DNA from: Planctopirus ephydatiae
Lineage (GTDB): Bacteria > Planctomycetota > Planctomycetia > Planctomycetales > Planctomycetaceae
Length of the DNA: 64,000 bases
Assembly: GCF_007752345.1 (NCBI RefSeq)
Contig: NZ_CP036299.1
Span: 4,932,001-4,996,000, forward strand
Direction of reading: 5' to 3'
Shown here piece after piece: positions 54,550-63,097 of this stretch (positions are counted from its first letter, which is position 1; every line of letters begins with the position of its first letter). The position numbers and the translations under genes were made by a program. Below the pieces are notes generated by a model. It did not search any database and was not told the DNA's origin. It saw only the letters and a list, made by a program, of their open reading frames with translations.

Positions 54550-54837
54550 CTATTGGACCAGGTCGCTGGGGTGAGGTACGCGGTCAACCTTGGGAAGCAC
54601 GCGAGGTACATAAATGGTCGTATAGGCTTCGGCAAGGCGATGGGCATCCAGGGCGGTTTGAGATTCCCAGTGTTCATTGAGGATGAAAACTTTCGAGTCG
54701 TTCTTTGATTGATAAACTTCGAACCTGAGGCAGCCGGGTTCGGCCCGCGAAAGCTCGCCCTGCTTCTGCAGCAACTGGCGGATCTCGGGAACATCTGCAG
54801 TTTCGCGGACTGTCAGAAGAACATTGACGTAAATCAT
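54550..54837 (-). CDS. Antibiotic biosynthesis monooxygenase (ABM) domain protein
   Basis: The 95-residue protein is a small ferredoxin-like dimer-forming ABM domain: MIYVNVLLTVRE, EPGCLRFEVYQSKND, FILNEHWESQTALDAH. Such proteins act on quinones, heme or other small molecules, or are stress proteins. It lies directly upstream of ilvD on the same strand, so the two may be cotranscribed. Confidence 0.88.
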   Translation of the reverse strand: MIYVNVLLTVRETADVPEIRQLLQKQGELSRAEPGCLRFEVYQSKNDSKVFILNEHWESQTALDAHRLAEAYTTIYVPRVLPKVDRVPHPSDLVQ

Positions 54838-55259
54838 GCTAACTCCGCCGAAAGATCATGGGGGGCTGAATGTTGCCGACAGGAGCAACCGTCTGGCTGA
54901 AAGTCCTGAGGCATTCCATCGCTGAAAGTTCGTGGAATGTAGCATAACGGCAGTCTTCGTGTTTCGCTGCCACTGTGACGAAGTTGAAAACGTGTAAATC
55001 TGTCCACACAGATCGTGTTACAGCTTCAAAACGGCCAGACAATGCCAGAAATTCTGCGGCATGGATCGGTCAATGATCTGCCTTTGTTCATCATACCGGC
55101 GACATGCGATTTGACTTGGCAGAAACCGACATCATAATGATTGCGCGAGCCTACGGTTTGAAATCAAAACGTACAGGCCGACAATGTTTGTTAATCTAAA
55201 TGATACACTGATGAGTTTCCAAGACTCTGGTCGCAAAAGTTAAGCAGAGAGAATCACGC
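54838..55259. other. Intergenic between divergent genes
   Basis: About 420 bases. It has no coding frame and I found no clear -24/-12 sigma-54 promoter (TTGGCAG at about 55111 lacks a TTGC partner at the right spacing). Confidence 0.35.
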
Positions 55260-57254
55260 ATGGCATCTGGTTGGTTGTCTCGAAATGAGTTTCGTCAGGC
55301 CCCTGAGTTCCCTGATCTGCCGGAATTCTCCGTGTGGCAGCAGGAGGTTTTTCAGTTGCTTCCCCGGGCGACGTCTATCGATGCATTCGGGCGGGAGGTC
55401 GCGGCACGACTCGCCGGCCTGCTCGGGGTCAGCTATGTCGCCATCTGGCAAAGATCACCTGCCTGGGCTTCGATGGTTCAATACGGCCGTCTGGCCAACG
55501 ATGATCTACCCCAGAGCCTGATGATCGAAGCACTCGACCGGGATGCAGCGACGATCGGTGTTAAAGCCAGTGGAAGCTGCCTCGTCGCCCCCTTGCCTCA
55601 GGAAGATGAGTTGTCTTCATTGGGGACGGCTGTCCTTGTCATCCATGGCAAAAACCTGCATGAAAAACATTTGCCCGCCGCGCTGTTCGCTGCGCAAACG
55701 TTCGCGACCGCGCTGGCCGTGTGCCAGAAGACGATCAAGGCACAAGAGCGAGCCGAAAAGCTGCGCGAGATTCTCAAGCTGGCTGCACAACTGGCCAATG
55801 AGCAGCAGACAGAAAAACTGCTGACACGAATCGCCGAGGAAGCGACCCGCCTGCTTGACTGCGACCGTGCCAGCATTTTCATCTGGGATCGCGAACATCA
55901 TGAAGTGATTGCCTGCCCCGCACTGGGTGTCGAAGGGGGTTCACTTCGACTTTCTGACAAAGTTGGTGTGGTAGGAGAAGTCATTTCCAAGGTGCAGTTG
56001 ATTCGCGTGGACGACGCCTACGCTGACCCGAGATTTCATCGCAAGGTGGATGCTTCCAGTGGCTACAAGACCAGCAATCTCCTCTGCGGCCCTTTGCGGG
56101 ATCTCGATGGCAAGGTTCTTGGTGCCTTTGAAGTCATCAATCATCGCCAGGGCCCCTTTTCGCAGGAAGATGAGATCACACTTCTCGACCTGTGCATCCA
56201 GATTGCAGCGGCTCTGCAGAATACCAGAGAACGTGAACTGCTCGTCACATCGAATCGTCAACTGACCGAGCAGGTCTCGCGCGGGGTCAACATCGTTGGC
56301 GAAAGCCCGGCCATCGTCGCGATGCGGAGCACCATCCGCCGCCTCGCGGGAACCGATCTGCCTGTCCTGATTCTCGGAGAAAGCGGCACGGGGAAAGAAG
56401 TCGTGGCTTCGTCGCTGCATTACCAGGGATCGCGAGCCGATCGGCCCTTTATTGCTGTCAATTGTGCAGCACTCACGGAAACACTTCTCGAAAGCGAACT
56501 CTTCGGTCATGAGCGTGGGTCGTTCACGGATGCCCACGAAATGCGCCGCGGTAAGTTTGAACTCGCGGAAGGGGGGACAATCTTCCTCGATGAGATCGGC
56601 GATCTGAGTGCGGGTGGTCAGGCCAAGCTCTTGCGTGTGCTGGAGCAGAAAGTGATCACCCGCGTGGGTGGTTCGCAGACGATTCCGATCAATGCCCGTG
56701 TGATTGCCGCCACCAATGCCCGGCTGGCGGAAGCTGTGCGTGCGAAGAAGTTTCGCGAAGACCTCTACTTCCGCTTAAATGTTGTGACGTTAGAAATCCC
56801 GCCCTTGCGCGAGCGAGCGGACGATGTTCTGCCTTTGGCCGAGTACTTTCTCGAACAGTTTGCGGTGCAGGCCCGCCGAGGAAAGATGCATCTTTCGGCT
56901 GAAGCCAGGCGCCGCCTGCAATCGCATGCCTGGCCCGGCAACGTGCGTGAGCTGCGGAATCTGATGGAGCGTGTCGCCTTTCTGGCACCGGCCGAGCGGA
57001 TCGAGGTGGAAGACCTGGCCTTCATTCTCAGCCCTGAGCGCGACAGTTTTCATGAGCCATCGCTCGATATGGGCCTCAGTGAAGCGACTAACTCCTTCCA
57101 GCAGGAATACATCCGCCGGGCAATCAAGCGGGTGCGGAACAACATGAGCGAAGCGGCGAGGTTATTAGGTCTCCACCGGTCGAATCTCTACCGCAAAATG
57201 CGGCAGCTCGATATGGCGGAAGCGGGGGATGGGGATGAGGAATCGGATTCTTAA
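55260..57254 (+). CDS. Sigma-54-dependent transcriptional activator
   Basis: The 664-residue protein has a divergent N-terminal GAF-like domain (~1-160), a helical linker (KAQERAEKLREILKLAAQ), a second GAF domain (~165-325), an AAA+ sigma-54 activator domain with Walker A GESGTGKE (~374), Walker B GGTIFLDEIGDL and R-finger region, and a C-terminal Fis-type HTH (EAARLLGLHRSNLYRKM). The L1 loop reads GSFTDA (~420) where most activators have GAFTGA. The last codons (GDGDEESDS) lie in a repeat shared with 62839-62868. It has no receiver domain, so the GAF domains are the likely sensors. Its targets are not evident. Confidence 0.93.
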   Translation: MASGWLSRNEFRQAPEFPDLPEFSVWQQEVFQLLPRATSIDAFGREVAARLAGLLGVSYVAIWQRSPAWASMVQYGRLANDDLPQSLMIEALDRDAATIGVKASGSCLVAPLPQEDELSSLGTAVLVIHGKNLHEKHLPAALFAAQTFATALAVCQKTIKAQERAEKLREILKLAAQLANEQQTEKLLTRIAEEATRLLDCDRASIFIWDREHHEVIACPALGVEGGSLRLSDKVGVVGEVISKVQLIRVDDAYADPRFHRKVDASSGYKTSNLLCGPLRDLDGKVLGAFEVINHRQGPFSQEDEITLLDLCIQIAAALQNTRERELLVTSNRQLTEQVSRGVNIVGESPAIVAMRSTIRRLAGTDLPVLILGESGTGKEVVASSLHYQGSRADRPFIAVNCAALTETLLESELFGHERGSFTDAHEMRRGKFELAEGGTIFLDEIGDLSAGGQAKLLRVLEQKVITRVGGSQTIPINARVIAATNARLAEAVRAKKFREDLYFRLNVVTLEIPPLRERADDVLPLAEYFLEQFAVQARRGKMHLSAEARRRLQSHAWPGNVRELRNLMERVAFLAPAERIEVEDLAFILSPERDSFHEPSLDMGLSEATNSFQQEYIRRAIKRVRNNMSEAARLLGLHRSNLYRKMRQLDMAEAGDGDEESDS

Positions 57255-57257
57255 CCC

Positions 57258-57361
57258 GTAGGGTCCGCTCTGCGGACCATATTGGGTGCCTTTATTGCTT
57301 GAGATTCTCGAATCCCATCGACATGGCATGTCGAACATGGTCCGCACAGCGGACCCTACGG
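57258..57361. repeat. REP pair (BIME) 1
   Basis: REP at 57258-57280 (GTAGGGTCCGCTCTGCGGAC) and an inverted REP at 57337-57361 (ATGGTCCGCACAGCGGACCC) lie head to head, separated by a spacer with TGAGATTCTCGAAT. They lie between the sigma-54 gene and the RAYT gene, eight bases before the RAYT stop codon. Confidence 0.9.
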
Positions 57362-57368
57362 CTACGAG

Positions 57369-57929
57369 TCACTCGCCGACAGTATCTATTTCTTGTATAG
57401 GAGGCGTGGGGCGATCTTGGCAGCCCCAATCGGCGGGATAGACTCCTTTGGAGACCCAGCGGTGAAATGAGGAGTGGGGCCATGCGGACGGACAGTTCAC
57501 ATACCCATGCTTCACCGGGTTCCAGTGGATGTAATCAAAATGTCTTTGGAAATCGTCTTCGTCTTGAAGAGAGTGCTCCCAGAACTTTCGCTGCCAGACG
57601 CCACGACGTCGATGATGCTGGCGCGAGGAAGAAACCCACTGCTCCGTACCGCCACTGGCCAGATATCGTTTCGTGAATTCCTTCTTGATCCAGGCCCAAC
57701 GACGGGGATATTCGGCATCTCCGGTGGGGAGAGACCAGATCGCATGCAAGTGATCTGGCAGCAGCACAATGGCCTCAATTGTGAACTGCCACTTGACGAT
57801 CGTTTCTCGAAAAATGTCGCCGAGCAGCCTCACGGAGGAAATCTCCGCAAAGACCGGAGCGTTGCGTTCCGTCTTGAGGGTGAAGAAATACATTCCCCCA
57901 GGTACGAAGGCTCTTCGATAGTTGGGCAT
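57369..57929 (-). CDS. REP-associated tyrosine transposase (RAYT)
   Basis: The 186-residue protein belongs to the Y1/IS200-like transposase family of the RAYT group. It begins MPNYRRAFVPGGMYFFTLKT, has the HUH metal motif in PDHLHAIWSLP, and the helix with the likely catalytic Tyr in FDYIHWNPVKHGYV. RAYTs bind and cut REP hairpins as single strands and are usually immobile themselves. REP pairs lie at 57258-57361 immediately downstream and single REPs at 58071 and 58202 upstream. Full length and no internal stops suggest it is functional. Confidence 0.93.
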   Translation of the reverse strand: MPNYRRAFVPGGMYFFTLKTERNAPVFAEISSVRLLGDIFRETIVKWQFTIEAIVLLPDHLHAIWSLPTGDAEYPRRWAWIKKEFTKRYLASGGTEQWVSSSRQHHRRRGVWQRKFWEHSLQDEDDFQRHFDYIHWNPVKHGYVNCPSAWPHSSFHRWVSKGVYPADWGCQDRPTPPIQEIDTVGE

Positions 57930-58269
57930 GAGGATGATGTTTTTTTGGGGCGGGAGCAGGTTACGCCAAGAAGACGTTTAAAAAAGAATACTATGAAAGT
58001 GCAGTTGTCTCCATTTAAATCGTTTGTGAGGGTGATCATGGTGAGGGGCGGGGAAGAATGGGCACGCAACATGGTCCGCATAGCGAACCCTACTTCGAAG
58101 CTTTACCAGATCAATATGAATTGAAAGCGGAGTCATTCCCAGTTGAATTGTTTTTGAAGTTAATGGGTGGGAGAGGACGGAGGGCGAAGTGGGTGTCGAA
58201 CATGGTCCGCACAGCGGACCCTACTTTGGTGGGCAGACGAAACGACAAAGGGGCGCAACATGGCGTGAT
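57930..58269. repeat. Gene-free stretch with two REPs
   Basis: REP copies lie at 58071-58093 (degenerate: CATAGCGAACC) and 58202-58224 (perfect palindrome), both in the same orientation and upstream of the RAYT. No gene was seen. Confidence 0.75.
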
Positions 58270-58639
58270 AGGGTGAAGGCTTTCGTTTGAGCGCGCCTCA
58301 TGGGTGGAGTTGAAAGACTCTGCTTGTGACTCCGGACAGAGGGTGCTTCGTCTCGGCTCGGTCAGAGCCTCTCGCTGGGGTGATGTGAGCATCGCCGCCG
58401 GTTGGAATGCTGCGTTCGCGCAGTGTTCCACTCGAATTCGAGACGTTTGCAGCGGTTGTTCGGCTTTCGGTGATTACGACCACTTAACCTGAATCGTGAT
58501 TGCCAAGGTGACAACAATCGCCTGGGTGAGATCCAACCCACAATGGCCTTCCGCCACTTTTCAGGGCCCTTCTTGCGAAGGGAACCTGGTGGTGGGATGC
58601 TGCGCGGGGCCTGACACGGACCAGGACATTTTCAAGACG
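58270..58639 (+). ncRNA. Candidate structured RNA gene (unidentified)
   Basis: About 370 bases without any plausible protein frame contain several compact hairpins on the plus strand: TGGAA..CTGCG-TTCG-CGCAG..TTCCA (58403-58430), a palindrome CTCGAATTCGAG just after it, and CCCTTC-TTGC-GAAGGG (58567-58582). A strong plus-strand terminator follows at 58640-58679 although no plus-strand protein gene precedes it. I compared it by eye with tmRNA, RNase P and SRP consensus pieces and saw no match. The 5' end is a guess. Confidence 0.35.
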
Positions 58640-58679
58640 CCCTCAGACTGCTGGTGACAGTGGTCTGAGGGTATTTTTT
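58640..58679 (+). terminator. Rho-independent terminator, plus strand
   Basis: Perfect nine-base arms CCCTCAGAC (58640-58648) and GTCTGAGGG (58663-58671) are followed by TATTTTTT. The T-run is on the plus strand, so it ends a rightward transcript, not the minus-strand DUF1552 gene. Confidence 0.85.
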
Positions 58680-58770
58680 GTTGGGGGTTTGGTGTTGGGT
58701 ATTTGGTGTTTGTTGGTGGATGGTGGGGAGTTGAAGGTTGTTGGTTGGGAAGAGGTGCTTGGTTGACTCA

Positions 58771-60072
58771 TCACGCCAGTTCCAGACCGCGCATTGTACC
58801 GGTTGAGCTGGCGAAGCGGTCGGCTTCCAGGCCCAGGCGCTGGAGCATGCTGACGAAGAGGTTGGGGAGCGGGTAGTTGCGGTCGCGGTCGAAGCCGAGG
58901 TGCTGGCCGTGTCGGAATCCGCCACCCGCCAGAAGCGTGGGGAGATTAGTCGTCACGTGGGTGGAGGCGTTCCCCAGATTCGAGCCGTAGAGAATCATCG
59001 TGCGGTCGAGGAGCGGCTGGCCATCTTCTTTTGAATCCTTGAGCGAAGTGAAAAGGCCGTCCAGCAGCTTCATGTGCCACTCGTCGATCGCCTGGAGCTG
59101 GGCCAGTTTCGCGGGGGATTTGCCGTGATGCGAAAGGTTGTGGTAGCCCTCGGTGATCTCGTGGTCCTCCAGCTCAAGAACCGGCGAGTTGACGCTGTCG
59201 AGCATCAACGTGACCGAGCGGGTCGAATCGCTCTCGAAGGCGAGACGAGCCATATCGTACATGAGCCTGGTCTTGGCCATGTATTCCGCCGGCGTGGAGA
59301 TATCGGTCGGGACGGGGCCGGGCGCGGCGGGTTTGGGTTTGCGTTCCCATTCCTTACCGACGGCCAGCCGTTGTTCGAGATCGCGCACGCTGCCGAAGTA
59401 TTGGTCGAGCCGCTCGCGATCGCGTGCGGGGAGCGACTTCTGGAGATCTTTGGCTTGTCCCGCGACGGCATCCAGGATGCTCTGCCCCTGCTCGAGCTTC
59501 CTGACCTGGGCCTCGATCTGCGCGGGTGACCCCTGGGTGAACATGGCGCGGAAGATGGCGGAGGGCTTCTCCTCACAGGGGATCAGCACGCCGGATCCCG
59601 TCCAGGAGAGGCTGCGCAGGCCACCGGAGGTGTTAACGCCCAGCGTCAACGAGGGAAAGCGGGTTTTGATGCCGATCTGTTCGGCGATGTACTGGTCGAG
59701 CGAGATCGTGTTGCGGAAGCCACCGCTGGAGGGATGGGGGGCGGCGGTCAGAAAACAGATGTCGGCAGGGTGACCGCCATCGACATCGGGATGGGAGACG
59801 CCGCTGAAGACTGTGAAGTCGTTGCGGTGGCGCTCGAGGAGCTTCAGATAGGTCGAAGCCTCGTAATCGCGCCCAGTCCCCTGGGGAAAGAAGTGCTCCG
59901 GCAGCACGCCGAGGTTATTGCAGATGCCGAGGAACCGCCGGGGTGTTTCCGACTCCTTGGGAGCCTTCGCCAAGGCGGGTGTCATCGATTCCAGGAGCGG
60001 CAATGCCAAGCCCACACCGGCGGCTTGAAGAAACAAACGCCGTGGCACGGCCATTCCGGTGATGCGATTCAT
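58771..60072 (-). CDS. DUF1552 exported protein
   Basis: The 433-residue protein has a twin-arginine-like signal ([20 protein letters not shown]) and a DUF1552 domain: [43 protein letters not shown] and [19 protein letters not shown]1552 proteins accompany DUF1592-type proteins across Planctomycetota and Myxococcota; the function is unknown. It is 44 bases downstream of the DUF1592-type gene, so an operon is certain. The base composition of this pair is visibly richer in G+C than neighbouring genes. Confidence 0.95.
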   Translation of the reverse strand: MNRITGMAVPRRLFLQAAGVGLALPLLESMTPALAKAPKESETPRRFLGICNNLGVLPEHFFPQGTGRDYEASTYLKLLERHRNDFTVFSGVSHPDVDGGHPADICFLTAAPHPSSGGFRNTISLDQYIAEQIGIKTRFPSLTLGVNTSGGLRSLSWTGSGVLIPCEEKPSAIFRAMFTQGSPAQIEAQVRKLEQGQSILDAVAGQAKDLQKSLPARDRERLDQYFGSVRDLEQRLAVGKEWERKPKPAAPGPVPTDISTPAEYMAKTRLMYDMARLAFESDSTRSVTLMLDSVNSPVLELEDHEITEGYHNLSHHGKSPAKLAQLQAIDEWHMKLLDGLFTSLKDSKEDGQPLLDRTMILYGSNLGNASTHVTTNLPTLLAGGGFRHGQHLGFDRDRNYPLPNLFVSMLQRLGLEADRFASSTGTMRGLELA

Positions 60073-60116
60073 ATTGAGGAATCCTCGGTCGTGAACAAAC
60101 TATCGCGAAACTTGAA

Positions 60117-62717
60117 CTATTTATTGAGAAACAGGGGGCTTTGGACGAGTGCATGAATGAGATCGGCAGTGCGGTAGCCGTTCGCCGCCGCCTCATTGAG
60201 TATCGACTCGATCGCCGGCCGATCACTGAATCGAACCGGTGCTCCGGTGGAATAAACAGTGAATTGGCCGACGAGATTGCGGGCCAGTTTCCGTTCATCG
60301 GCGAGGAGGAGTTTTTTGAACTGTGTGATGTCGTGGAAAGACTCCCCGTTGGCCAACTGGCCGCTGGCATCGACGGGCAAGGCCTCCTTGAACTGGAGAG
60401 GTTGGCCGCTGCGGGCCAGTCCGGCAACGCGGGTCTCCTTCTCAGCGAGGGCGCGGTACTTGGTGCGGAAGCCACCTGCGATATCAAAGCTTTCCAGGGC
60501 GAAGCCCGGTGGATCGAACTGGGCGTGGCAGCCATTGCACGAGACCTGATTGCGGTGTTTGGCCAGTTGTTCCCGAATGGTGGTGGCACCGCGGAGATCG
60601 GGTTCGACGGCGGGAACGGGGGGCGGCTTGGGCGGTGTCTTTCCGAGGATGCGATCCATGATCCAGGCTCCGCGAACAACGGGCGAGGTGGTGGTGCCGT
60701 TGGCGGTGACCGTCAAGATGCTGGCCTGTGTAAGCAGGCCGCCGCGTACCGAATCGGGAGGGAGCATCACCTTCCGCAATGTGGTTCCCTCCATGGCAGG
60801 GAGACCGTAGTGGATGGCGAGCCGTTCGTTGGCGAAGGTGAAATCGGAGTCGACGACATTCCTCACGGGGAGATTGCTGGTCAGCATCTCTGTGAAGTAG
60901 AGCCGGGTTTCTTCGAGTGCGGAGTCGGTGAGCCAGTCGTCGAGGTAGTAGTCGCCGTAGAGACCCGCATCGGGCGAGTTATTGAGGATCTTGCGTTGAT
61001 CGAGCCAGTAGTCGATGAACGATGTCACGAAGCGATCCCGGCGGGGGTCGTCGAGCAGGCGCTGCGTCTGTTGCCGCAAGACCTGGGGATCGCGTAATTG
61101 ACCGGTCTTGGCCACTGCGCGGAGTTCGGCATCGGGTTCGGAGTTGATGAGGAAGTAGGAGAGCCTCGCAGCAAGCGCGAAGTCGTCGAGCGGGCCGGGT
61201 TCACTATGGCAGGTGGTGAACTCCGGCGAGCAGAGGACCGCCGTATAGCCTGCGATCATCGCTTCGCGAAAGGAGACACCCAAAGCGAGCTGTTGCTGAA
61301 TCACGGGGAGGAAACGGAGCTGTTCCGATTCGGGAACCGGTCGACGGTACGCCCGCTCGACGAATTGTTTGAGCAGCCGTGTCGCATCGGCCTGTTGATC
61401 CGTGGAGACAATCTCGACCGGTTGACCCTTTCTTTTGTTTCCCGGAGGAAAGCGAATCGGCAGGTCGCCGAAGAGCAATTGATGCCCTCGCGGTGGCCAG
61501 ACCTCGTGGATGGGGCCTTCGACCTCCAGCCAGCGATAAACCACTCCGGGTTGCCCATCCGCTTCCGCCAACGGATTCTGCCAACGTGTTTCGCCGGGGC
61601 GCGAGCGGAAGAAGCGGGAGGCGTCGGGACGGATGGTTTCACCCGCCAGAAGATCGACTTCCAACTCATGAATACCCGCTTCCGGCTGAACGTCGAACGC
61701 ACCCAGACGTCGCAACTGCCGAGGTGGCATTTCGGCGTAGATGGTCACCGGCTCGGAGCGACGACCCGCGCTGACATCATCCAGATTGGGAATGAACCAT
61801 TTGGGCGACGTGGCCTTGGGATTCTTGAGATTGTGATTGGAGCCATTCGGCCCGACCCATGCCGAATGGGCCATAATCCGCAACTTGTAACGGCCTGAAG
61901 CGGGAGCACGGAACTGGTCAAACTTCGGTTCGACCGGTTCATAGGCCCCCTGCACCAGACCGATCCCTTCAAGTTCCCGCGCCACCGGATCGGAGGCACC
62001 GACAGACATCGGCTCGGTGCCGTCGCGCACCTTGGGCTGGGCGGTGTATCCCATCACGGGGAACGCGGCCCGCTCGGGGGCGGTGTTGAACTGGCTGAAG
62101 GTCATCTTGCGGGCGAACGAACTTTGTTCGCGGGCATAGTACTTCTTTACGGTGACCTCTGGTTGCTTCACCTGATCGACCACAACGCCGCTCAGGGCCC
62201 GATCAGCGGCTTCCAGATAGCGGGCCATCTGTACGTGGGAGACATCCAGTGCATCGCCGACTTTGTTGTAGCCGTGGGCGACTGCGTCCTCGGGCAGGAC
62301 CGAGCGAATTGGCAGCCACGGGGCATCCAGCAGATCTCGCAGCGTGTTCTCGTACTCGATGCGGTTGAGGCGACGCCGGGTGGCACGGCCCTGGACTTTG
62401 GTTTGCCGCTCTTCCTCGGTGGTGATGGCCTGGTTGATGACGCGGAGCAGTGCGGTGCGATCCGACGGTGTGATCGGGTCGCCATCCCTGGGAGGCATCT
62501 CCCCCGATTGAACGCGGTCATGAATCCGCACCCAGACTTCGGCATTCCGTGGATCGGCCGGATGGAGTGGCAAAGCGGAGAGGTTCGGCTGACCCGAAGG
62601 ATTTGACGCATCATGGCAGGCGAGGCAATTGGTCTTGAGCAGGGCCGTCAAATCCTCCGCGCCCCGCGCGGAGGGCGCGAGAAACAATCCGGCAACGAGG
62701 ACGAAGACCCTCAGCAT
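60117..62717 (-). CDS. DUF1587/1592/1588/1585 cytochrome-like exported protein
   Basis: The 866-residue protein has a signal peptide (FVLVAGLFLAPSARGAE), an N-terminal PSCyt-type motif CLACH (C31, C34, H35) with MPP (SGEMPPRDGD), DUF1587 (RRRLNRIEYENTLRDLLD), DUF1595/DUF1592 (ARLSYFLINSEPDAEL), DUF1588 with a second CxxCH (SCNGCHAQFDPPG) and C-terminal DUF1585 (FRDRPAIESI-type sequence, ALVQSPLFL). Two covalent hemes are possible. It starts the operon with the DUF1552 gene. The protein should act outside the cytoplasm; its substrate is unknown. Flanking DNA carries REPs on both sides. Confidence 0.95.
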   Translation of the reverse strand: MLRVFVLVAGLFLAPSARGAEDLTALLKTNCLACHDASNPSGQPNLSALPLHPADPRNAEVWVRIHDRVQSGEMPPRDGDPITPSDRTALLRVINQAITTEEERQTKVQGRATRRRLNRIEYENTLRDLLDAPWLPIRSVLPEDAVAHGYNKVGDALDVSHVQMARYLEAADRALSGVVVDQVKQPEVTVKKYYAREQSSFARKMTFSQFNTAPERAAFPVMGYTAQPKVRDGTEPMSVGASDPVARELEGIGLVQGAYEPVEPKFDQFRAPASGRYKLRIMAHSAWVGPNGSNHNLKNPKATSPKWFIPNLDDVSAGRRSEPVTIYAEMPPRQLRRLGAFDVQPEAGIHELEVDLLAGETIRPDASRFFRSRPGETRWQNPLAEADGQPGVVYRWLEVEGPIHEVWPPRGHQLLFGDLPIRFPPGNKRKGQPVEIVSTDQQADATRLLKQFVERAYRRPVPESEQLRFLPVIQQQLALGVSFREAMIAGYTAVLCSPEFTTCHSEPGPLDDFALAARLSYFLINSEPDAELRAVAKTGQLRDPQVLRQQTQRLLDDPRRDRFVTSFIDYWLDQRKILNNSPDAGLYGDYYLDDWLTDSALEETRLYFTEMLTSNLPVRNVVDSDFTFANERLAIHYGLPAMEGTTLRKVMLPPDSVRGGLLTQASILTVTANGTTTSPVVRGAWIMDRILGKTPPKPPPVPAVEPDLRGATTIREQLAKHRNQVSCNGCHAQFDPPGFALESFDIAGGFRTKYRALAEKETRVAGLARSGQPLQFKEALPVDASGQLANGESFHDITQFKKLLLADERKLARNLVGQFTVYSTGAPVRFSDRPAIESILNEAAANGYRTADLIHALVQSPLFLNK

Positions 62718-63097
62718 TACAAAACCTCAGCCTGGGCCAGTTCGACATTCTCTGGCCAATACAATGTGAACACACTGATAAGCATACATTAATGTAATGT
62801 ACGGCATGGGGAATTGCGATGGGATTGTGCCATACGGGGATGGGGAGGAGGAATCGGATTCTTCATCCGTAGGGTCCGCTGTGCGGACCATGTTCGACCT
62901 GCCCTGTTGATGTAATTCGAGAATCTCAGGCAAAAAAGCACGCAATATGGTCCGCACAGCGGACCCTACGGGCTAAGGCGTGGGGACTGTGGTCGGAGGG
63001 TGTTTGATTGTTGATGGTTGGGAGTTGGGAGAGCATGGCGGCAGGTGGGGATTGCGGATGGAGAGTAGGGTGTTGAATATGGTCCGCACAGCGGACC
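62718..63097. repeat. Gene-free stretch with REP cluster
   Basis: Three REPs lie here: a head-to-head pair at 62869-62891 and 62947-62971 with the same spacer word as BIME 1 (ATTCGAGAATCTCA), and one at 63079-63103 that runs into the next gene's stop codon. The bases before the first REP (about 62839-62868) repeat the last codons of the sigma-54 gene. Confidence 0.85.

Noticed and set aside
55060-55259. Sigma-54 promoter upstream of the sigma-54 activator gene
   Set aside because: A TTGGCAG word occurs near 55111, but no TTGC element lies at the required spacing.
58270-58679. tmRNA, RNase P RNA or SRP RNA
   Set aside because: I checked for the conserved pieces of these RNAs (tRNA-like ends, GGAAAGTCCGGGC-type core, GGTCAGG...GGAAG loop) and found none, so the region stays an unidentified candidate.
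60141-61898. Long plus-strand frames opposite the DUF1592-type gene
   Set aside because: They are shadows of the GC-rich antisense gene. Their translated products are Gly/Gln/Glu-rich without family features.
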